Notes: a model not told the origin generated them from the sequence alone. DNA of 62,827 nt from Acidimicrobiaceae bacterium (GCA_003169675.1 PNAT01000133.1:1-62827), one strand, 5' to 3'; numbered from the stretch's first letter, positions 50,138 to 58,711 are shown. Numbers and translations: made by a program.

Positions 50138-51556
50138 ATGGAAGAAGCTCTTCATTCTGAAGTGACACCTGTTGATGCACGCGTGAGTTCAACCAGTTCT
50201 TTGCGCCGGGTCCATCGATATGCGGCACATAGCATTTACTTGGGAACGGGAGCCCAAGGTTGGGCCTGGGCCGGCGCGCAACGCTCAGCCCTCGTGCTCG
50301 GACCATCACGCTCAGGAAAGACATCGTCCCTGGTCATACCCAATATTTTGCTGTCCGATGGCCCCGTTGTTTCTACGTCAACCAAGCCGGACGTCATGCA
50401 CGCCACCGCATCATCACGCCGTCGAGAAGGTTGGGCCTTTCTCTACGATCCGAGCGGAGAGATCGATTGCCCCCGAGATGTGGAACGGATCGGGTGGTCC
50501 CCCCTGACCACGGCGACTGACTGGGATGCCGCGGTGCAGACAGCTGACGCAATGGTGGGGGCGAGCCGTCTGAGTGGAGGATCGCTCTCCATCTCCGCCG
50601 GAGAACACCACTGGACCGAACGGTCCGCCGCGTTGCTCTCACCCCTCCTCCATGCGGCCGCAATTGAGGGTCTGCCCTTGCGGACCCTTTTGCGGTGGAT
50701 TGATCGCCATAATGGCTCCACTCCGTTGCAGATCCTCAATTCGACGATTGGGGAGGATGCCACGGCAACCGACCTTTTGGCCGGCATCGTGAGCACGGAC
50801 GCCCGGGAACAGTCTGGTATCTGGTCCACCGCATCGGGCGTGATGGCCGCCTATCGATCAGAGGGCGCCATGGCATCGACCGTGGCGCCTCCGCTCAATC
50901 TCAGCGAATTCTGTCGCGGTCCGAATACCATGTACATCTGCTCGCCGGGACGGCGGCAACAGCAATTCGCACCGCTGGTGGTGGCCTCGATCGGCGATGT
51001 GAGAGACGCTACGTATGTGCGTGAGCGCGAAGGCGAGCCAATGGCGCCCACCCTCTTCGCTCTCGACGAGGTCGCCAATATTGCACCCATTCCGGATCTC
51101 CCGGCCATGGTGAGTGAGGGAGCCGGACAGGGGCTGTTGGTGCTGGCGTGCCTCCAGGATCTCTCCCAGGCCCGCGGCCGGTGGGGATCCGCGGCGAACG
51201 GCTTCCTGTCGCTCTTCGGCACCACAGTGGTGCTGCCCGGGATTGCCGACACCGCCACGCTGCGGGACCTCAGCGCGCTGGGAGGCGATCATGAAGTGGC
51301 GACGACGACGGTGGGACGTTCGGTGGGCGAGCGGGGCCGCATCCGCCCCTCAAGTTCGGTCGGCACCGTGCGTCTACCCCGCTTCCCCGTCGAGACAATC
51401 GCCCACGGCGCGCCCGGTCAGGCTCTCGTCCTGGGTCCGGACAAAGCCATGGGATCGGTCACCCTCACCCCATCGTTTTCCCACCGCCCGTGGCGCGACT
51501 TGCTGCCTCCGGCGCGTGCGCTTCCGACACGTGAAACGATGGGGCGCGGGCGATGA
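50138..51556 (+). CDS. VirD4/TraG-like type IV coupling protein ATPase, no membrane domain
   Basis: A 472-aa ATPase of the conjugative coupling-protein family. Walker A is LVLGPSRSGKTSSLVIPN (residues ~53-70) and the following LSDGPVVSTSTKPDVM is the typical VirD4 beta-strand region. Walker B is TLFALDEVANIAPIPDLPAM (Asp-Glu at ~310-311), and GQGLLVLACLQDLSQARGRW is the conserved ARG-finger/Q region. The two N-terminal membrane helices of classical VirD4 are absent, so the protein should be soluble, as in many actinobacterial homologues. It would bring relaxase-bound DNA to a secretion channel, but no T4SS channel genes are nearby. It converges on the relaxase gene with one base between stop codons. 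Confidence 0.88.
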   Translation: MEEALHSEVTPVDARVSSTSSLRRVHRYAAHSIYLGTGAQGWAWAGAQRSALVLGPSRSGKTSSLVIPNILLSDGPVVSTSTKPDVMHATASSRRREGWAFLYDPSGEIDCPRDVERIGWSPLTTATDWDAAVQTADAMVGASRLSGGSLSISAGEHHWTERSAALLSPLLHAAAIEGLPLRTLLRWIDRHNGSTPLQILNSTIGEDATATDLLAGIVSTDAREQSGIWSTASGVMAAYRSEGAMASTVAPPLNLSEFCRGPNTMYICSPGRRQQQFAPLVVASIGDVRDATYVREREGEPMAPTLFALDEVANIAPIPDLPAMVSEGAGQGLLVLACLQDLSQARGRWGSAANGFLSLFGTTVVLPGIADTATLRDLSALGGDHEVATTTVGRSVGERGRIRPSSSVGTVRLPRFPVETIAHGAPGQALVLGPDKAMGSVTLTPSFSHRPWRDLLPPARALPTRETMGRGR

Positions 51557-51557
51557 G

Positions 51558-52961
51558 TCAACGACCGCGGTCGAGTTCCATGGTCTGTGGTCCCCCTCGA
51601 CCCAACAGCGCACGCGCGGCTTCCACCTGGTGGGCCGTGCGCACGTGGTCGACCAAACGACTGGTAGGGAGTGCGGCAAGACCGCTCGGCCCGTTCCCCA
51701 CGCCGAGTGTGTCCGGTGCCCTCGTGACACCCCATCGTTGTCGGTAGTCATCGATCTCCCGGGCGGCGGCACGCCAGACCGCGTGAGCTCGGGGGTCCAC
51801 CGGCCGCGGTCCGAGTGCGCGCAAGAGGTAACTTCCAGGCACGATAAGACGCCGTTGGAGGACATCTTCGGACACGCCAACCTGAATGGCGTTGGTCGGC
51901 GGCACCCACATATCGGACAATTTCTCCAGGTCATCAGCCGACACGCCATCGCGCGCCGCGGTACCGAAGGCGGTGATCACGTCTCGCCGCCGCGCCCCTC
52001 CGTCCGGCGCCACCGAGAGCGCTGCCGCGAAGTGATGTTCGTTGAAGGACTGCGCTTCCACCTTCCGGCCGAGCACTTCTGTCAGTTCGGACCGCTCCAC
52101 CCCGATGGCGCGGGCACGGTACTCCCACCGCGCGGTGAGGTCCTCGTAGCGGGCGCCAACCTCTTTCGGGGTCCGGGTCACGGCCCAGGCAATGTGGTTG
52201 CCCCGGGCCGAATGCGCCCCCATTTCGGCCATGTGCCGGCGGATATCAGCCGAGCGGGAGGAGAATTCGCCCCGCAGGAGGGGGGACACACCACAGACTT
52301 CGGCGCGTTCTTGGGGGGCCTGGGTCCAGTGGACCCCCAGGCGCGCCGTCATGCCCACACGCAAGTGCGCGTCGTACACCGCCGACGCCGCTTCCCGATG
52401 GGCCGAGATCCCTCGTTGATCACAGGCGCTCCAGCGGCCATCGCCACCGTGCACCAAGCTCGCCATCACGACGTGGCTGTGCAGGTGGGGATCAAGGTTG
52501 CGACTCACTCCATGGGTGAACCAACCTGCCACCGCACCACTCGTCGGCACCACCTCGCGCTGGCCCCCCGCACGCCGGGCCGCCGAGATCCCATGGGCCT
52601 CCATGTACGCCACCGCGCCCCTGACAGCATCAGCGTGCGCCGCCATGATGTGGTGCGCCACGTCCTCACCGCCCAGGGCGAACAGCACGCTGGCCGACTT
52701 CGGCGCGCTGAAGGTCAGGTCGTAGCCGAGCACCGTGGCCCGGTTCGATCGCATCTGCCGCCCGGAGTCCGGGTGGCACCCCTCGAGCACGTTGCGGAAC
52801 TGCAGTGGATCCACCGTGCCACCAAGGCCGAGGCCTTGGGCCGCCTGGCCGATCCACACGCCTTGGCCCGGGAGGGGCGCGAGGGGCACCGGAAGCTCCT
52901 GGGCCAGATCGGTGAGGTAATAGTCCGCCCGGTTCGAGGTGAGGCGGTGGATCCCCAGCAT
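51558..52961 (-). CDS. MobF-family (TrwC/TraI-like) relaxase without helicase domain
   Basis: A 467-aa DNA strand transferase. The N terminus carries paired Tyr (RADYYLTDLAQE, Tyr14/15), VLGYDLTFSAPKSASVLFAL (residues ~78-96) and the three-His metal motif NLDPHLHSHVVMASL (His159, 161, 163), all hallmarks of the MobF relaxase domain that nicks oriT and stays covalently bound. Residues ~300-467 do not show the SF1 helicase motifs of TraI/TrwC (normally 1000-1700 aa), so the protein is a stand-alone relaxase. ATG 52961 is preceded by GAGGAG. Only the coupling protein is linked; no accessory or T4SS genes are visible. It is likely a mobilizable element relic or a domesticated enzyme. Confidence 0.88.
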   Translation of the reverse strand: MLGIHRLTSNRADYYLTDLAQELPVPLAPLPGQGVWIGQAAQGLGLGGTVDPLQFRNVLEGCHPDSGRQMRSNRATVLGYDLTFSAPKSASVLFALGGEDVAHHIMAAHADAVRGAVAYMEAHGISAARRAGGQREVVPTSGAVAGWFTHGVSRNLDPHLHSHVVMASLVHGGDGRWSACDQRGISAHREAASAVYDAHLRVGMTARLGVHWTQAPQERAEVCGVSPLLRGEFSSRSADIRRHMAEMGAHSARGNHIAWAVTRTPKEVGARYEDLTARWEYRARAIGVERSELTEVLGRKVEAQSFNEHHFAAALSVAPDGGARRRDVITAFGTAARDGVSADDLEKLSDMWVPPTNAIQVGVSEDVLQRRLIVPGSYLLRALGPRPVDPRAHAVWRAAAREIDDYRQRWGVTRAPDTLGVGNGPSGLAALPTSRLVDHVRTAHQVEAARALLGRGGPQTMELDRGR

Positions 52962-52991
52962 CGAACTCCTCGCTCTAAACTGACTTTTATA

Positions 52992-54941
52992 TCATTCTAT
53001 GTCTTTCTGATAAATCTTCAATACCCTTGAGGCGGCCTGCCCAGCCAGGGCGATCAGTTCGAGCGGGCTCACCACATAGGCCTCTGTCCCCAATTGGAGG
53101 AGCAGGCGCTCGAACCACGCCATGCCGGCCACGTCCAGGACCACGTCGGTGACCATGCCATCGGAGGACCGGCGCACGGCACGCACCGGGACCGATTCGG
53201 CCACCCACTGGGCCCCTAGGCCCGCGTGGAGATGGACTTCTTGGGCACCTGGTCCCGGGATGAAGGCGCCCGCGGCGGGGCGGGTCGTCCGGGGAGCGCC
53301 GGCGCTCGGTCCGTCGTGGGGGCGTACCTCATTGATCCGGTCCACCCGGAAACGCCGCATGTCTCCCGCCCGGTGGCAGTAGGCGTCGAGATACCAGTGC
53401 CCATCCATGGTGATGACCTGGGCCGGCTCGACGACCCGGCTGGTCAACTCGTCCCGCGAGGCGGAGAGGTAGGCGATCTCCAGAAGCCGCCCGGCGTCGG
53501 TGGCCTGGCGGACGGCGGCGAGGTGCTGTGGCGTGTCGACATCGACCCCGACCGCCTCGCGGGAGCCCAGGGCGGCGTCGAGCTTGGCCAGGGCACGGCG
53601 CAGGGAATCATCGTCCGAGCCCGGCACGGCCAGGATGAGACGAGCCGATGCGGCAACGGCAAAACCCTCGGCCGCAGTGAGGCGACGAGGGCGGGCGTAG
53701 TCGGCCGGGAGGAAGGCCCGCACCGAAGTTTCAGACACCTCAATCTCCATCAACGTGTCCGGGGTGTAGGGAGGGACGCCGCAGCACGCCGCCAACTCGA
53801 GCTCCGCCACCAGCTCCTGATCACTCATGCCGAATCGCTGCGCCACCTCGGCAATCGGTGCCTCACCGACCTGAGCCAACCAGCCGACCACCGCCAGCAG
53901 TCGACGCAGGCGGTTGCTCGTGGCGCGGCCGGGAACCGCCCTGACGTCCCCGCCGGGCGATTCAGCATCCAGGGGTGAGGGGAAGGGGGTGGCCTCGTGG
54001 CGCGGCACCGTCATGGTGGCCAGCGCCGTGAGCCACGCCTCCAGGTCGGCCCGGAAATCAGGGGGGGCGAGGATCTCGGCGTGATCGAGCAGCCCGAGGA
54101 CCCATGACCGGATGGCCGGGAACGAGGCCACGGCGAGGGTGAGGTCGACGGATCCGTCGTCGTAGCGGCGATCGACCTTGTCGTGGCCCACCTCTTCGGC
54201 CACGCGAGGACCTTCGAGGGCGTCGACGTGGATCCGCATGACGATGTAGTCCTCACCCCCTGGGCGCCATGGTTCGTCGGGCAACGCCGCGCGCACGTCA
54301 ATCCCCTCCGGGACCGCCGCGCGCCCAGTGGCACCCAGCGTCACGTCACCATCGATGCGGTCGACCCGGAACGTGCGTACGGCGGCGCGGTCCAGATCCC
54401 ACGCCACCAGGTACCAGTGGCCGAAACGGAACCAAAGTCCGACGGGCACCACCCGGCGATCGTCGCCCCGGTAGGCAAAGGTGGCCTCGGTGCGCGTGCG
54501 GACCGCCTCGAAGAGGTCGATGAGAGCGCGTGGCGGTACCAGCGTGGCAATCGGTCGCACGTCGTGCAGGCCGGTGGCGCCCAACTTCAGAAGTGCATCG
54601 CGGCCACTAGGATCGCCCAGGTGAACCCCGGCCACGGCCAGGTGAAGCGCAACCTGCTCATCGGATTCGAGGGCCAGATCCGGCAGGTAAAACGCCTCGC
54701 GATCGATCAAGTACCCGTACTGCTCACGCCCGCTCAGCCTCTGCGTCGTGACGGGGATGCCCTCGTCGCGCAGGAGGCGCTTGTCCCGCTCGAAGGCTTG
54801 GCGCCTCGCTCCAAGGTCGACTGGATAGCCCGGCACCTGAAGGGCGATCGCATCGAGGGTCATGGGAACTGTGGTGTCCAGCAGAACCAAGACGAGGTCC
54901 GTCACCCGCTCGAGCCGGTCAAGTCTGGAGGGTCCGATCAT
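52992..54941 (-). CDS. pafBC: tandem HTH-WYL transcriptional regulator, PafB-PafC-like fusion
   Basis: A 649-aa protein with two HTH-WYL halves. The first has an N-terminal HTH (RLDRLERVTDLVLVLL, RQAFERDKRLLRDEGIPVTT) and WYL domain (VVPVGLWFRFGHWYLVAWDL, RTFRVDRIDGDV). The second has HTH (RLRRLLAVVGWLAQVGEAPI, VAQRFGMSDQELVAELEL) and WYL (VVEPAQVITMDGHWYLDAYC, MRRFRVDRI). Mycobacterial PafB and PafC form a heterodimer that activates the LexA-independent DNA-damage response; here they appear fused, as in some other actinobacteria. WYL domains bind single-stranded DNA in that system. The ORF-track start is 50 codons too early; ATG 54941 follows a TAGGCT box by 7 nt. No proteasome genes are adjacent. 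Confidence 0.85.
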   Translation of the reverse strand: MIGPSRLDRLERVTDLVLVLLDTTVPMTLDAIALQVPGYPVDLGARRQAFERDKRLLRDEGIPVTTQRLSGREQYGYLIDREAFYLPDLALESDEQVALHLAVAGVHLGDPSGRDALLKLGATGLHDVRPIATLVPPRALIDLFEAVRTRTEATFAYRGDDRRVVPVGLWFRFGHWYLVAWDLDRAAVRTFRVDRIDGDVTLGATGRAAVPEGIDVRAALPDEPWRPGGEDYIVMRIHVDALEGPRVAEEVGHDKVDRRYDDGSVDLTLAVASFPAIRSWVLGLLDHAEILAPPDFRADLEAWLTALATMTVPRHEATPFPSPLDAESPGGDVRAVPGRATSNRLRRLLAVVGWLAQVGEAPIAEVAQRFGMSDQELVAELELAACCGVPPYTPDTLMEIEVSETSVRAFLPADYARPRRLTAAEGFAVAASARLILAVPGSDDDSLRRALAKLDAALGSREAVGVDVDTPQHLAAVRQATDAGRLLEIAYLSASRDELTSRVVEPAQVITMDGHWYLDAYCHRAGDMRRFRVDRINEVRPHDGPSAGAPRTTRPAAGAFIPGPGAQEVHLHAGLGAQWVAESVPVRAVRRSSDGMVTDVVLDVAGMAWFERLLLQLGTEAYVVSPLELIALAGQAASRVLKIYQKDIE

Positions 54942-54948
54942 CGGGCAG

Positions 54949-54954
54949 AGCCTA
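54949..54954 (-). promoter_or_regulatory. -10 box TAGGCT for pafBC
   Basis: TAGGCT on the minus strand ends 7 nt before ATG 54941, in the 29-bp gap to ctaG; no Shine-Dalgarno sequence. Confidence 0.5.
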
Positions 54955-54970
54955 CGGCGGTACGTCTTTC

Positions 54971-55843
54971 GTGACCGCACTGGCTCTCGCCTTCGGCTGG
55001 CATCTCCACCTGGCGTGGCTTCTGGTCGTGATCGCCGTCGGTACCGCATACATCCGGGCGACGCAGCGCGTGGGGTGGGAGGCCACCCCACGCCAACGCG
55101 TCCTCTTCCTCGTCGCCGTGGCGCTCCTGTGCATTGCCGTCACGTGGCCATTGGGCGATCTGGCGGCCCACTGGTCGCTCGTGGCCCTGGTGCTCCAGCG
55201 TCTGCTGTTACTCCTGGCCGTGCCTCCGCTGGTCGTGGCCGGGACGCCTCGCCCCATCCTTGCCCGGCTCACCCGCCCGGCCGCGGTCGACGTCTTCCTG
55301 CGCATTGCCGTCAAACCGATACCGGCGATCGCTGTGGTCACCGTGGTGGCGGTTGGCACGTTGACGACCGGGGCCGTCAATCTGGCCTCTCATTCCGACC
55401 TGGCCCGGGTGATCTTTCAGCTTCTCGTCCTGGCCTCGGGTGTGGTCCTCTGGGCCCCCGTCCTCACCGAATTGCCGGGTGTCCGAAGGTTGTCCTCCTT
55501 GGGGCGCGGTGGTTACTTGATCGTCCAGTCGATCGTCCCGAGCTTCCTCTCGGTGGTCTGGATCTTCGCCCGGCGATCGCTCTATCCGTCGTACAGCAAG
55601 GCGGGAACCGTGGCCGGGATGTCGCCCGTGCTCGACCAACAGCTGGCCGGATTCCTGGCCAAGTTCAGCACCATTGCCGTGTTGTGGACCGTGGCCTTCA
55701 TCATCATCCGCCGGTCCCCGGAATTTTCCGGCGGCGAGGACGAGGCCGGGCCGCTCCTGTGGTCCGATGTCGAGCGCGAAATCGAGCGCGCTGATCGCCG
55801 CGAGCGCCGCGGTGGGTCGCCCGGACCTCCCAGCGCAGCATGA
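54971..55843 (+). CDS. ctaG: cytochrome c oxidase assembly protein, caa3-type CtaG family
   Basis: A 290-aa membrane protein with about seven hydrophobic segments, matching the Caa3_CtaG family of copper-delivery/assembly factors for caa3-type cytochrome oxidase. Typical features: FGWHLHLAWLLVVIAVGTAY at the N terminus, AVALLCIAVTWPLGDLAAHW, LQRLLLLLAVPPLVVAGTPR and LPGVRRLSSLGRGGYLIVQS. A hydrophilic tail follows the last segment. Start GTG 54971 is uncertain; the nearest upstream box is an imperfect TACGTC only 4 nt away. It diverges from pafBC across 29 bp. No oxidase subunit genes are near. Confidence 0.85.
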   Translation: MTALALAFGWHLHLAWLLVVIAVGTAYIRATQRVGWEATPRQRVLFLVAVALLCIAVTWPLGDLAAHWSLVALVLQRLLLLLAVPPLVVAGTPRPILARLTRPAAVDVFLRIAVKPIPAIAVVTVVAVGTLTTGAVNLASHSDLARVIFQLLVLASGVVLWAPVLTELPGVRRLSSLGRGGYLIVQSIVPSFLSVVWIFARRSLYPSYSKAGTVAGMSPVLDQQLAGFLAKFSTIAVLWTVAFIIIRRSPEFSGGEDEAGPLLWSDVEREIERADRRERRGGSPGPPSAA

Positions 55844-55913
55844 GCGTGGCGCCCTGCTCCAGCCCGCGCCTCTCCGGCGCTCTCGGGCAATGGAAGTAGC
55901 GTTCCATCCTCTT

Positions 55914-56372
55914 ATGCCGTCGGTGAAGGATTCGGAGGAAGCGTGGAGCATCCCCGACGTCTATCTCCTGACGAAACGAAATGCGGGAAGCGTGGCCATA
56001 CCCCATCTGGCCCTCACCTTCGGCACCCGGGGTATTGAGCTGGCCAAGCTTGACGGCGAGGTGGTGTGGCGCTGCACCTGGTCCAAACTGGACGAGCTGT
56101 CAACGGCGGAGCGGACCATCCTTCCCGGCGGGAGACAGGGTGTCGTCGTGGTGATTGCCGAAAACGGCGGTCGCCGGCACCGCCTCGTGCTTCCCACCTA
56201 CGAACCCGATGCTATGGAGGCCAGTGTCCGGGCTCGGGCCGACGCCCACCACGTGAGAACCCACGTCCCTCCGCCTGCCGTGTCGCGCCGGCTCACTTTG
56301 GCCGTGGTGGTGGCTACGATCGCCACCTTGGCGGTGTTGTTCCTCTCCGCCGCCCACGTGCTTCATTTCTGA
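55914..56372 (+). CDS. putative membrane protein with PH-like N-terminal domain
   Basis: A 152-aa protein. The ORF track begins inside ctaG; the plausible start is ATG 55914 (MPSVKDSEEAWSIPDVYLLT), with ATG 55890 as an alternative. The first ~110 residues look like a single small beta-rich domain, PH- or DUF-like (LALTFGTRGIELAKLDGEVV, WRCTWSKLDELSTAERTILP). A single C-terminal membrane helix (LTLAVVVATIATLAVLFLSA) makes it tail-anchored. The family is unknown. It follows ctaG by 70 bp on the same strand. Confidence 0.68.
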   Translation: MPSVKDSEEAWSIPDVYLLTKRNAGSVAIPHLALTFGTRGIELAKLDGEVVWRCTWSKLDELSTAERTILPGGRQGVVVVIAENGGRRHRLVLPTYEPDAMEASVRARADAHHVRTHVPPPAVSRRLTLAVVVATIATLAVLFLSAAHVLHF

Positions 56373-56404
56373 AACGGATCACACCGACTGATCCGGTGGA
56401 AGCC

Positions 56405-56731
56405 TCAGGCGAGTGCGGCGCTCCTGAGTTCGTCAATTGAGAGCTCGGCGGTCTGGTTGCCTCCGCACTGAGGGCATTGCTCGACGTGGCGCCATGAACG
56501 GAGCAGTCGGGATCCTTCGGGGTTCAACAGCACGACGAACGACTCGGATACCGGATCGGTCTCGAGCTCGAAATAGGGCCGCCACGCCGTCGTGGCGGCA
56601 TGGACATCGATGGCCAGGCCTTTCAGGACGCGACGGAACCTGCGCCGATCTGTGTCGAAGATCCAGGTGCTGTGACAGGACTCAAGGATGAAGAGCCCGT
56701 CATCTGTGGGGGGGGCCACAGCAGTGATCAT
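56405..56731 (-). CDS. hypothetical protein with one CxxC motif (108 aa)
   Basis: A short soluble protein: GLFILESCHSTWIFDTDRRR, RFRRVLKGLAIDVHAATTAW, VSESFVVLLNPEGSRLLRSW and a lone QCPQCGGNQT motif near the C terminus that could bind zinc with His86 or another Cys. I do not recognise a family. Third-position G/C is high and the sequence is protein-like. It sits between the tail-anchored protein and the carboxyltransferase gene. Confidence 0.6.
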   Translation of the reverse strand: MITAVAPPTDDGLFILESCHSTWIFDTDRRRFRRVLKGLAIDVHAATTAWRPYFELETDPVSESFVVLLNPEGSRLLRSWRHVEQCPQCGGNQTAELSIDELRSAALA

Positions 56732-56817
56732 GCCCGATCCGTCGCCCGCTTCGGCGTCGAATTCGGCTCAGGTTCGTTGCGAATTGATGACATTTGGAAC
56801 ATGCCCTGTTTACACGG

Positions 56818-58164
56818 CTATTGCGGTCCGGCATCGTGCTTTCGACCGGCCAGGAGTTCACGCTTCGTGCACAGCTGGCGCAGCACGGAGCACAGGACGA
56901 TCCGGGTGTCTGACGGGTCGATGACCATGTCGACCAACCCCCTCTCCGAAGCTGGCCAGGGGTTCAAGAATGACGTCTCGTACTCGGACTCCCGATCGGC
57001 GCGCGCCGCCGGCCCCAGGCCACGGTGCAGGATCTGCACCGCGCCCGACGCTCCCATGACGGCGATTTCGGCCGCGGGCCAGGCCAGGCAGACGTCATTG
57101 CCGATGCCGCGTGAATCCATGACGATGTAGGCACCGCCGAAGGCCTTGCGAAGAATGAGGCAGATCCGGGGCACCGTCGCCTGCGCGTAGGCGAACGCCA
57201 GCTCCGCTCCATGCCGGATCATGCCCCGCCACTCGAGGTCCTTGCCGGGAAGGAAGCCCGGCGTGTCCACCAAGGTCACAATCGGAAGGTTCACGGAATC
57301 ACAGAACCGCACGAACCGAGCCGCCTTCTGGGATGCCGCGATGTCGAGGGTTCCCGCCAGTATCCGGGGCTGGTTGGCCACGACGCCGACCGGCATGCCT
57401 CCAATCCGGGAGAGCCCGGTGACGATCTGGCCCGCCCAGCGAGGCCAGAGCTCACTCATGCCGCCTTCGTCGGCCACCGACCGGATGACATCGCGTACGT
57501 CATAGGAGGCGGACTTGCGATCCGGAATGATCTCCCTGAGCTCGGGTGTCGCCCGCAACACCGGATCGTTCATGCTCGAGAGCGGGGGCATCTCATCGGT
57601 ATGCGAGGGCAGGTACTCCAGCAACTCGGCGACGGCGCCCTCGACGTCATCGGCCTCCATGGCGCATAGACCGCTGGACCGGGCGTGGGCGGTCACGCCT
57701 CCCAGTTCCCGCAGTCCGATCTCAACGCCGGTGAATTCGGCCACCATCTGCGGCCCTGAGACGAAGGCCACTGCCTCCGAATTCATGACCACCAGGTCCG
57801 CCAGCCCGAGGAGCAGCGCCGGCCCCGATACCACGGGGCCCGTGGCGGCGGCGATCACGGGGACAACCCCGCTGCACCGCGAGATGGCCTCGGCCGCCCG
57901 CCCCCACCCATGGAGCGCGGCGATGCCGTCGAGCACGTCGGCGCCACTCGATGCCACGAAGAAGACAAAGGGGATGCGCAGGTTGCGGGCCTGATCAGCG
58001 GCCTCAGCGAGGCGCACTCCGTCCGCATGGGTCATGGCGCCGCGCCGCATGGTCCCCAACGATCGGGCGATGACGGCATTGCGTCCACCGATCCGTCCGA
58101 CGACTGAGGTGACGGCCCCGACGATGCCCTTGCCGACATCGGGTGGATCCACCACGCGCGTCAT
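56818..58164 (-). CDS. acyl-CoA carboxylase carboxyltransferase-like subunit (AccD/PccB family)
   Basis: A 448-aa crotonase-fold protein. The C-terminal half has VGVVANQPRILAGTLDIAAS, FLPGKDLEWRGMIRHGAELA and LRKAFGGAYIVMDSRGIGND, with MGASGAVQILHRGLGP at the end, all conserved in PccB/AccD carboxyltransferases. The N-terminal half is less conserved and about 60-70 residues shorter than the usual 510-530 aa. It would transfer CO2 from biotin to an acyl-CoA, but no biotin carboxylase/carrier gene is in the window. The ORF-track start is 34 codons too early; ATG 58164 lies 8 nt after TAGATT. Specificity is unknown. Confidence 0.85.
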   Translation of the reverse strand: MTRVVDPPDVGKGIVGAVTSVVGRIGGRNAVIARSLGTMRRGAMTHADGVRLAEAADQARNLRIPFVFFVASSGADVLDGIAALHGWGRAAEAISRCSGVVPVIAAATGPVVSGPALLLGLADLVVMNSEAVAFVSGPQMVAEFTGVEIGLRELGGVTAHARSSGLCAMEADDVEGAVAELLEYLPSHTDEMPPLSSMNDPVLRATPELREIIPDRKSASYDVRDVIRSVADEGGMSELWPRWAGQIVTGLSRIGGMPVGVVANQPRILAGTLDIAASQKAARFVRFCDSVNLPIVTLVDTPGFLPGKDLEWRGMIRHGAELAFAYAQATVPRICLILRKAFGGAYIVMDSRGIGNDVCLAWPAAEIAVMGASGAVQILHRGLGPAARADRESEYETSFLNPWPASERGLVDMVIDPSDTRIVLCSVLRQLCTKRELLAGRKHDAGPQ

Positions 58165-58172
58165 CGACCCTG

Positions 58173-58178
58173 AATCTA
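58173..58178 (-). promoter_or_regulatory. -10 box TAGATT for the carboxyltransferase gene
   Basis: TAGATT on the minus strand ends 8 nt before ATG 58164 and decides the start against the longer ORF-track version. Confidence 0.5.
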
Positions 58179-58208
58179 GACACCGCCGGTCAAGGCCGCA
58201 GCGGGAAC

Positions 58209-58697
58209 TTACAGCTGGACCTCTGATCGCCGCCACGGACCGGAGCGCCCGCCCGACTTCTCCCACAGCGACAGGTGCTCAATGGTCATTGTCCGGTCCG
58301 ATGACTTGCACATGTCGTACACAGTGAGCGCGGCGATGGTGCAGGCCGTCATGGCCTCCATCTCGACGCCAGTCCGGTCGACGGTCTCGACCTGGGCTTC
58401 CACCTCGACGTAGTCATCGCCGATGGAGAAGTTCACCGCAATAGAGCCCACCAGCACCGGATGGCACATGGGGATGAGCTCGGCGGTCCGCTTGGCCGCC
58501 TGAATTCCGGCAATGCGGGCTGCAGCGAGAACGTCCCCCTTCCTGATGGCGTTATTGGCGACCTGGGTGGTGGTCTCGGGCAGCATGGAGACCCGGCAAC
58601 GGGCCAGGGCCCGGCGGTGGGTGGGTTCCCGCGGGGTCACATCGACCATGCGGGCGCCGCCTAGCGGATCGAGATGGGCCAGGCTGCGGTCGGACAC
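58209..58697 (-). CDS. moaC: cyclic pyranopterin monophosphate synthase
   Basis: A 162-aa MoaC enzyme, which with MoaA converts GTP to cyclic pyranopterin monophosphate in molybdenum cofactor biosynthesis. Motifs: RMVDVTPREPTHRRALARCR, AIRKGDVLAAARIAGIQAAK (catalytic Lys), TAELIPMCHPVLVGSIAVNF and VETVDRTGVEMEAMTACTIA (catalytic Asp), and VYDMCKSSDRTM. All active-site residues appear present. Starts at GTG 58697, 8 nt after a TACACT box. No other moa/moe gene is in the window. Confidence 0.95.
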   Translation of the reverse strand: MSDRSLAHLDPLGGARMVDVTPREPTHRRALARCRVSMLPETTTQVANNAIRKGDVLAAARIAGIQAAKRTAELIPMCHPVLVGSIAVNFSIGDDYVEVEAQVETVDRTGVEMEAMTACTIAALTVYDMCKSSDRTMTIEHLSLWEKSGGRSGPWRRSEVQL

Positions 58698-58705
58698 GAA
58701 GCAAC

Positions 58706-58711
58706 AGTGTA
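58706..58711 (-). promoter_or_regulatory. -10 box TACACT for moaC
   Basis: TACACT on the minus strand ends 8 nt before GTG 58697; no Shine-Dalgarno sequence. Confidence 0.5.

Noticed and set aside
51114-53030. 638-aa plus-strand ORF
   Set aside because: It covers the relaxase gene in antisense and the end of the coupling protein in another frame; composition is Arg/His/Pro-rich with no domain character. The relaxase frame has clear catalytic motifs.
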